Notes under the pieces: generated by a model | What the model saw: only the letters and a program-made list of their open reading frames with translations | The model's database searches: none | What the model was told of the DNA's origin: nothing | Assembly (NCBI RefSeq): GCF_963678635.1 | Contig: NC_087069.1 | Location: forward strand, 13,174,651-13,238,650 | Origin: Symsagittifera roscoffensis | Lineage: Eukaryota > Xenacoelomorpha > Acoela > Convolutidae | Direction of reading: 5' to 3' | Length of the DNA: 64,000 bases | Translations under genes and position numbers: made by a program | Part shown: one piece after another, positions 57,181 through 64,000 of the stretch | Position numbering within the stretch: the first letter of the stretch is position 1 | Layout: every line of letters begins with the position of its first letter

Positions 57181-57707
57181 TTGTCATTAAATCTATTCAA
57201 GCTTTTCATAATGCTTTAAACTCTATCAGTACTCAGTCCAGATCCCAAATGGTGCTTGTGGGACAAGTTTCAGATCGTAATCGTTCTCAACCAATCAAAA
57301 CATCCGGTAGCATTGGAGGTGAAATTAGCCACCTCTTAACCAATGCGGTGGACCAATCATCGGTTGTTTTATGCCACCAATCGGATGTTTGCAACCAGTT
57401 TTGTTGGTCGTCCGTGGAGGGCGTCGCGTTTAATCATCAAACTTTTAACCAATCCTTAAAGGATATGTTAATTTCTAGTCACGATCTCTCGCCGCTAGAG
57501 GGCGTTAAATCATGCTCTCAGCCAATCAGTCAATCATAGGCTAGTATGCAAAATCGCGATTGTACATCTTCGTCGCGAGAGGTCGACTTTTCATGCTCTG
57601 GTTTGCTCGACCAATCACAGCTTAGTATGCAAATGAGGTAAGCTAAGCCGGAAGTTTGTGATCGAACTCATTGTCTCCGACCATACATCTCAGAATCAAG
57701 TTACGCT
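57181..57707 (+). promoter_or_regulatory. RNase H-integrase connector dense in CCAAT, octamer and CTCF-like motifs
   Basis: The coding frame continues to TAG at 57537-57539. CCAAT occurs on the plus strand at 57291, 57340, 57353, 57377, 57449, 57522 and 57611. ATGCAAAA lies at 57546 and the POU octamer ATGCAAAT at 57627, each downstream of a CCAATCA. CCGCTAGAGGGCG at 57492-57504 fits the CTCF core at 12 of 13 positions. CCAAT plus octamer resembles replication-dependent histone promoters. Regulatory function is inference. Confidence 0.45.
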
Positions 57708-58916
57708 ATGAATGCTTCGAATAATCTCTCTCAAGACTCTACTCTAAACTCTACTCTGAATAATTCTAATACTTCTACTAACACTATTGACTTCGCAAAC
57801 AATACGCTTGAACAAACAAATCTCCTCAACTGTGTCGAAAATTTTTCTACAAGTTCTCCTAATTTCCGTACCTCAAGTCAACAACGATCCGGACTTTCAA
57901 GAGCCAACTCCATGATTCGCCCGAGCCGAATTGACCTCATACAAGCCCGAAATCTTGCCAGGGTGAGGCACTCACGAGACCGATTTGTGGCCGCTCGGGG
58001 ACAGTCCACACGGAAGGCCCTTGCTCAACTTCTGGACAAGTGCCTGAGGCAGAGGCAGACAAAACAGGCCAGACAGAGGGGAGCAATCAGATTCGGAGTT
58101 AACGCCATCAACAACCACGAAACATTGGTCACTCCAGACAAGAAGAAAGTTGTGGACTTACCAGGACTTTTTGACGTTGATTTGCTGGGAGAGCTGACAG
58201 GGGAGGATCCATTCCTCGGACCGATGAGGACGGCGATCACTAACAAGGGCGTACAATCCTTCAACAAACTGGGATCATACATGGCCCAATTCTGGACAAA
58301 GGCGGCGGTGGTGAATACTTGTGTCCTGATAGACAACAAGTTGGCTATACCCGAGCAACTACGGAGTGCCATTTTGACTCGACTTCACCGTTCGCATCCT
58401 GGACAAGCGGCTATGATGGACGCTTCGGAATACATATGGTGGCCATTCCTCAATCGTCAGATAGTTAACGTCTGTGAAAAGTGCCCGAGTGTACCCTATT
58501 TGGTAAGAATATCAAAAGTTCCACGACTTATAACTCTGCTAAGCCATTACCAACGCTGTCAGCTCCGAATCAAGAACTACAACTTGATTTTGCGGGTCCG
58601 TTAATAGATGATAAGAAGGGAAAAATTTATATTTTAGTCGCAATAGGTCGTTTTTCTAAATACCCTTCGGTGATGTTAACTAAGACGACGAGTGCGAAAA
58701 AAAATAGTCAAATTTTTACTATCGTACATTCGTAATCATGGCATACCGGAAAACATTAGAACAGATCACGGCTATGGGTTCAACTCTGACGTTGTTAAAG
58801 AGTTTTGCAAAAGTATAGGTATAAAACATATCCTCACAGCGGTGGCGGATCATCGAAGTTGTGGGCTAGTTGAACGGTCAATTCAGCCCATAAAAAATTG
58901 GGAACAGAGAGATTAG
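57708..58916 (+). pseudogene. Integrase of the second element
   Basis: The frame 57708-58604 opens with ATG, has an Asn/Ser/Thr-rich start and a basic stretch near 57960-58080, then the zinc-binding His-X2/3-His...Cys-X2-Cys domain (His-Arg-Ser-His-Pro-Gly near 58390 to Cys-Glu-Lys-Cys near 58475). A frame change near 58490 leads to the core. First Asp in Gln-Leu-Asp-Phe-Ala-Gly near 58585; after a second change near 58700 the second Asp in Arg-Thr-Asp-His-Gly near 58760 and the Glu in Gly-Leu-Val-Glu-Arg near 58865. All three catalytic acids remain. The segment ends at a TAG at 58914-58916. Confidence 0.85.
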
Positions 58917-60002
58917 ATCCTAAGTTTAAAACAACATTCCGCGTTAAAAACATCTCCTTTTGTGCTACATTATGGGAGAAAGCCTAAGACTGAGTTTTCA
59001 ATAGCGCGTGATAATGTTGTTCATTCTCCTACTTCAGCGCAAGGACTGGAACGAAACCTCTTGACACCGGAGCAGCGATCAAGTCAGGATTACAGCCGGG
59101 ACAGGGCTAAAGTTGTACCGAGAGGAACTTCGCATAGTCCGGACATTCCTTTCAAATTCAAGCCATTTTTTGGAGTGGGCAATCGGATAGCTGACAGTCA
59201 ACCATACAAGGCTCTGGAAAACCTTGCTAAGGCGGCTAACACCTGGAACCAATGGAAACGGAATGTGTCTCCGCAGCACGCACGTGAGTTTCTCCGTGAA
59301 TTGGCCGCTCGAAAAAGTGAGGCCATAAAGACGGTCGAGGCCATAAAGACTCTCGAAAACACGTAAATTAGAAAAACTAGTTTTGCAAGATCCTCTAAGA
59401 GTCAAAATCTTTCGAAAAGTGCTTGATCGGAAATTAGGAAAACCTCTATTCAAACTAGCTAAATCCAGATTACTCGTGTTACGGACCACGCTTACCTTAC
59501 TGACAAAGGAAAAGTCTATCGGAAAAATCACTTAAGTTTAAGATATAATTTTAACCAACCTAAGTTTTCAGCTTTGCCTGGCACAGTGGGAGAGAGACTC
59601 CAGAGACGGATTGCTCCTCGACCTCATTCTCAGCCATCTACTTCTCCAATTCTGAGGCAAACCAGTGAACCTCCGAAGGGCAAAGTGATCGATCTAACTG
59701 CAGAGTCGTCAAGTGAGGACTCATTAATCGCTGAAACACAGCTTGAGTTAGTTGAGGCACCCGGTTCCGCGCCTCAGAGCTCGGCTCAAGCGGATATTTC
59801 ACCACAGACCACGATTTTGCAACCGCCTACTACTTCAGTTCCCACATCATCGCCGGGAATTTTGGCAACACCTCATGTGTCGTCTCAATCAAAGCCACAT
59901 ATGTCAGGGGATGATCCACATGTAGAGGTCCAGGGCGCGGCAGTTACCGATTCTGCGGAGGCCACTGTTCACGCCAAGAGTGACTCAACCCGGTCTTCAG
60001 TT
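58917..60002 (+). pseudogene. Integrase C-terminus and Pro/Ser/Thr-rich pol tail
   Basis: After the stop the same frame reopens: Leu-His-Tyr-Gly-Arg-Lys-Pro near 58965 is the usual motif downstream of the integrase core. The frame is open to 59366 with Leu-Leu-Thr-Pro-Glu-Gln and a basic segment, breaks, and reopens at 59574-60023 as a Pro/Ser/Thr/Gln-rich tail (Ser-Ser-Ser-Glu-Asp-Ser near 59706). The tail is cut at 60000, where the sequence switches into the family A copy; its last codons are a fusion artefact. Confidence 0.65.
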
Positions 60003-60938
60003 TGGGGCAAATTTTCAAAATAACATGGAAAAATTTTTGTGTCGTATATAGAAATTGTATGGTAAGCATTTTTTCAAAAAAAAAACTTAAATCAATTTTT
60101 TTTGTCACCAGTCTGTTCAACTGTTCTCAAAAAGCCGCAGAAATGGTTTAATTTTTGTTCTATTGTTTTTTGAAAATGTATGAAAATTGTATCACAAGCA
60201 TTTTTTCTATACACACAATGTATGGAATTGTATGATAATGATTTTTGTTGTATGGAATTGTATGATAAGCATTTTTGGTGTATGGAGGTCAACCCGGGTA
60301 GTCTTTACTGTTGTCATGAGGCGACCTTCGTTACCTCACTATGTCCTATTTACTTATGTATATCTTTCATAACTATGTCTTATTATCTATTCAACATAGT
60401 GCAGTAATTTGACTCAAGGACAAATCTCACCAGCCTAATCGTTTGTCACTTGAAAATGTGTAACCGCCAGTTGCGAAAGCCTGAGGTGTGAAATTAGTAA
60501 CGAAATTTGATACTCTCTATTCATTCTGGAAACATTATATCTAAATAATTTATTCTATTCTTATCTGTATATTTATTATATTGAATTCAGTATTCGAATT
60601 TTATAAACTAGTTTTCCCTACACCAACTGAGGGAAATCTCATTGCGCAGTCAGCAGTTCCTGTGAATGAAGACAGGACTGACCTACTCGGAATACCCCCA
60701 TTTTGGGCTAAAACATCGGTTAACCCACCTTTCATTTGGGACACATGGGTGGGACAGTTCTTCTTGGCTGTTAGTCTTAAAGATAATTTCTCGCCGGGGG
60801 AGGTGTTAGTTGCCCCCGCGGAGTTGGTTGATCAACCTTACCCGAAGCCTGAAGCTCCGGGAATCGATGAGAATTCAGCAGACATAGCTAACAGGACCCT
60901 TCGAGTTGCAGCAGCAAATAGAAGTATTGATGAGTACA
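59999..60938 (+). repeat. 0.94 kb direct repeat, right copy
   Basis: Near-identical to 53471-54422: family A right third (right end CCCGGG at 60293-60298), leader, and the first 120 codons of gag (60581-60943), where it stops. The join to the pol tail at 59998/59999 is abrupt. Confidence 0.8.
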
Positions 60939-60969
60939 GGTGAATTTTGATGAGTACAGGTGAATTTTG
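60931..60969 (+). repeat. 20 bp duplication at the end of the direct repeat
   Basis: TGAGTACAGGTGAATTTTGA is present twice head to tail exactly where similarity to the left copy ends, suggesting repair or slippage at the junction. Confidence 0.6.
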
Positions 60970-62836
60970 TCTCTATAAATTTTGAGCTTAGGACATCAAT
61001 ATTTTTCGAAGGGTATTAGAAGTTCAGTTAAAAATGGCTGGTTATTTAATAAGTTGTTAAATTTGTTTTTTAATTGGCTGGAGAGCATAAAGTTTACATA
61101 GGGTGGGGGGGGGGAATGGTGGGAGGAGGTGTTCACATGGGCTTTAATCTTTTAGTCAATTTAAAAAAAATTGACAAATTTTTAAAACCAGTTTTTACAA
61201 AGAGTGTCTAAAGGACTAGGATTATCATGTCATTCAAGAGCTGCTGAATTATAATTTGCATGTTTTCTCCACAGTTCGAGAAGGGAACAAAGAATTTAAT
61301 ATCCGCTCTCTTAACTTTTTTTGAGCAATTTCCACGGTAGCTCCTTTTCCGCTAGCCCTAATTTAAAATTTTCCTCTTTTAATGTTTCCCATCACGTGCA
61401 ATCTGTAACATTTTTATCATAAATGTTCACGTGGCCCAATTGTTTTGAAAATTGGCAAGCGAGCTAATCTCTTGGTTAAAAACTCTTTTTATCTTCATAT
61501 AAGCTCGTAAAAACAATGTCAACCCCGTCAAATTGATGTTTATGTCTGCTGGGCAGACAGTATAGGAACCAATTTTTTGTTCAAATTATTTTTGAACTCG
61601 GCGGTTTATTGCGTTATTATGATCGCCCGTGTGAACTGGTTTGATTCTTTTTGATTTCACTGCTCAATCCATCTTTTGATAATGAATAAATAATGCCAGA
61701 AGCAGCTTCCTTGAAGATTGAATTTGTTATCTTTCATCAGAAATAGGTATTATGAACTGACAGTAATCATTAACATGTCCCTGGGAGCATATTTATTGTT
61801 TGCCTAAGCAGATGAAAAAATAGAGACAGATATGTCGATTACTGATGAGAACCATTGAATTGGAAAGAAAGCAGTCATCCGTAATTTTTTGGGTTTATTA
61901 CAATTGGGATGAAGAGAAGTTCACACAGTGGCGTAGCAGTTGATTTACTGCGGATAGAGAGGGGGGGGGGGTGGAACAGACGCATACACATTCAGTTTCT
62001 CTTTTAATGTTCACCAATCAACATCCCTTCACTGCCTAAAGCTCTCGGCACTTTTTGAATGCTGACGACAAGCAACCACTGTTGACAAGAAGCGTCAAAA
62101 ATTTGTTTGTATTTATCGTGTGCTCTTAATTTTGGATGTTAGTGAGAGAAAATGCTTTTTTTCGCTCTTAATTAAGTTAAGAAAAACTTATAATATTGTG
62201 TTATTTTACCCTATTTTGCCCTAATAGCCGTTAAAAAAACGATACACAGGAGTTTGTGATAAAACATCTCAGCCAACTTTGTTCATGAGCGGATCAATTT
62301 TAGTAAGGTTGAAACATTTTTCACTATTTTGGAGCAAAAACTGCGAGATTATCAGAAATTGCAGATAGAAAACGTGCTTTCCAAAAAAGTTTTTTGTACT
62401 TGAATTTTTTTTTGAGAAAAAATTTGCTTCCAAAAAACGAAATAAGTAATTTTATGGTATTTTATTTTTTACCCGATCCCTGCTTATCAAAATCGATAAG
62501 GGAGTTTATTTTAAATTTCATGCAATTTATCTTCTACATACTCAAATTAAGTCTTTCGGAGCTAAATGTCAATGCTAAAGGGACAATGTACTCCTAAAAA
62601 CCGATCTTGCCGTTTTTCTTTTTTAACATAGTTGATGCTAAAGTGGTAGCCTATTCATTTTTCTCACTGATGTCAACGGGATATTAAGATAAGTGGCTAA
62701 ATCAATTTCCACTTTGTTCGAAAGAGAGCTTCTCCTTCTAGGGTAAAGGTTTTTCCCGAAACGGAACCACAGACTACATGAGGTTGGAAAATACATTATT
62801 ACCTATCAGGTTTTGTCTTCAAATATAAATGTATCA
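60970..62836. other. No recognisable feature
   Basis: About 1.9 kb of AT-rich sequence. Two G-runs stand out (near 61103-61113 and 61964-61974). The 62394-62597 frame is Leu/Phe-rich and not recognised. Confidence 0.45.
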
Positions 62837-62932
62837 AACAAGGCTGCTCGAATAAAGGCAAACTACTGATTGTTCCTTCTGTCTTTTAAGCTTTTTGAAG
62901 TAATTTTGCTTATAGATTGATCTCTAAAATAC
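62837..62932 (-). repeat. Family F repeat, right-end fragment
   Basis: AACAAGGCTGCTCGAATAAAG to about GAAGTAATTTTGC; a diverged minus-strand fragment. Confidence 0.5.
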
Positions 62933-63335
62933 ACAAGACTGTTCGTGTTAACATCAAACCCTGAATTTTCCGACCGTCTTTACCCAAAAAAGTTGATGCA
63001 GCTTAAAATAATTATTAAAAAAACTCAATTTTTTTTGAGATTTTCTAAGTCTTTTCCCGAAACGGAGCCAGATACCACATGAAGTTGAAAGTTACATAAT
63101 TATCTATCAGGTTCTGTCTTTGAAAATCATCACCCACGCGCTATGTTAAAAACATGTCTATGCACCACAAAGTGATATATTTAGCGTTTGACAAAGTGAA
63201 AATTAGACCAAATAGCATGCCTCAATTCAATTTGAAACGCTTTTAAAGCGGAGCACGAAATGTTTTGCGCGTTAATTGTCCGAAGTTAACTAAACTGGCA
63301 AAATCGGCAAACATCTTTAAACCCCCATAAATAAA
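62933..63335 (-). repeat. Family F repeat, diverged, - orientation
   Basis: From CACAAGACTGTTCGTGTTAAC to AACCCCCATAAA, keeping CGCGTTAATTGTCCG and the CCACCCACGCG-like block. Confidence 0.6.
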
Positions 63336-63375
63336 CAACAAGACTGCTCGTATCAGGGCGAAGCCCTGAATGTTG

Positions 63376-63407
63376 CGACTGTCTTTTAAGGTTTTAAAAG
63401 ACAGTCG
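63376..63407. other. Perfect 14 bp hairpin at the F self-inversion
   Basis: CGACTGTCTTTTAA and TTAAAAGACAGTCG are separated by GGTT. The second arm, plus GAACATTCGGGC, is an inverted copy of the F terminus, placed directly before the captured fragment. Confidence 0.8.
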
Positions 63408-63419
63408 GAACATTCGGGC

Positions 63420-63700
63420 ATGGATATGCGCCAGGGCCCCTCGGGACCTGGACCAAAGTCGGATGCCAAGGACGATGACGTGACGGATCAGAGTGATGAT
63501 CACATGGAAGGGAAAGAGGACAAGAGGAGTGGATTGGATTTAGGTGCGTTGGAAAGCGACTTGCTGGAGTATCAGTTTTGTGAAGACGACGACGACGGGG
63601 AAGTCGATGAACCCCTATTGTTGATGATGCCATCTTCATTCATGTCCCCTTCGAAGGAGGCACCAGCCAGCCTGTCACCAGCAGACCCAAAAATTAAATG
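63420..63700 (+). pseudogene. Host-like acidic coding fragment inside a family F repeat
   Basis: An open frame from ATG 63420, markedly GC-richer than its flanks, encodes about 93 residues before running into F sequence. The start is Gly/Pro-rich (Gly-Pro-Ser-Gly-Pro-Gly-Pro), then acidic (Asp-Asp-Asp-Val-Thr-Asp; Asp-Asp-Asp-Asp-Gly-Glu) with a Leu-rich segment (Pro-Leu-Leu-Leu-Met-Met) and a Ser/Pro-rich end. It looks like an intrinsically disordered, acidic part of a host protein. Family not recognised. The nominal frame continues into repeat sequence to 63728, so only about the first 280 bp are foreign. Probably an exon or cDNA piece; coding here is doubtful. Confidence 0.5.
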
Positions 63701-64000
63701 TAATAAGATAAAAAAGAAACTTTTTTAACTAAAATTTGAATACTTTTATGAAAATCATCCCCCCACACGCCATTTAAAGTACAAAAGGATAAATTAGCTC
63801 CTTGTAACTAATCAATAATGGCAAATAAGGTTCTTTCAACTAATTTTGAACAATTTTAAGACGGATTAACTCTCCGCTTACGCGTTAATAGCGCGAATTA
63901 TATCGCGCATTTTTTGTCCCAATTTGGCCAAACTGGCAAACTTTAACCCCCATAACCTTACAAAAAATGGTCACAGGTGAATTGTCTTTTAAAATTCAAG

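Larger units (their letters stand above)
53784..60002 (+). mobile_element. Second Ty3/gypsy retroelement, decayed
   Basis: Contains, in order, gag with two zinc knuckles, aspartic protease, RT, RNase H, integrase and a Pro/Ser/Thr-rich C-terminal tail. This is the Ty3/gypsy order. At least six frame changes and several in-frame stops make it inactive. Classical LTRs are not demonstrated: the only bracketing repeat extends into gag on one side and into a family A element on the other. Base composition is far more balanced than in the 17.8 kb element. Confidence 0.8.
63339..64000 (-). repeat. Family F repeat carrying a foreign insert, runs off window
   Basis: Starts AACAAGACTGCTCGTATCAG with the intact CAGGGC-GAA-GCCCTG hairpin. 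It is interrupted at about 63391 by an inverted copy of its own end plus a host-like fragment, then resumes at TAATAAGATAAAAAAG (about 63701) and continues to the window end. Confidence 0.75.

Noticed and set aside
54065-60002. Non-standard genetic code as the reason for in-frame stops in pol
   Set aside because: TAA, TAG and TGA all interrupt, and frameshifts are equally frequent. That is decay, not reassignment.

Overview
This is a repeat-saturated, AT-rich window of a eukaryotic nuclear genome, most likely an invertebrate animal. The evidence is two decayed Ty3/gypsy-type LTR retrotransposons, several families of short terminal-inverted-repeat (TIR) elements, foldback elements, kilobase tandem arrays, and no operons, rRNA or recognisable tRNA. 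I found no intact host gene. The only host-like coding piece is a short GC-richer acidic fragment at about 63.42-63.70 kb, lodged inside a repeat.

Layout. 0-3.5 kb: one partial and one complete short TIR element (family A, termini CCCGGG-TTGAC, 2-bp target duplication). 3.5-11.9 kb: three tandem copies of a 2.2-3.2 kb unit. Copies 2 and 3 carry a family A element at the same spot and copy 1 keeps the empty site. 12.49-30.28 kb: one 17.8 kb LTR retroelement with 0.39 kb LTRs (TG...CA), CAAT target duplication and a primer-binding site. It holds decayed gag and pol, a decayed env-like region and further 3-prime reading frames. 30.4-32.2 kb: a 445 bp TIR element with a 30 bp TIR, and a 720 bp Tc1/mariner-like foldback. 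32.6-49 kb: many copies, in both orientations, of a 430-540 bp hairpin-rich repeat (family F), mixed with arrays of short oligonucleotide motifs, hAT-like fragments (family G) and a three-copy 1.51 kb tandem array (41.63-46.16 kb). 49-53.8 kb: more motif-cluster and hAT-like fragments, a 230 bp tandem repeat, and a family A element inserted into it. 53.8-60.0 kb: a second Ty3/gypsy element with gag, protease, RT, RNase H and integrase, broken by frameshifts and stops. It is bracketed by a 0.94 kb direct repeat that includes the start of gag. 60.9-62.8 kb: no recognisable content. 62.8-64 kb: family F copies, one carrying the host-like fragment.

How it fits together: essentially everything here is mobile or amplified DNA. 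Most notable are (1) the unusually long LTR element with env-like and extra 3-prime frames, (2) family F, a hairpin-ended repeat that picks up foreign sequence and lies in inverted pairs and tandem arrays, (3) a recurrent architecture of short elements with GC-rich ends and interiors built from one clustered oligonucleotide, and (4) a CCAAT/octamer/CTCF-like cluster inside the second element's pol region. Coordinates of repeat edges were read by eye and may be off by some bases; family letters (A-G) are my own labels.
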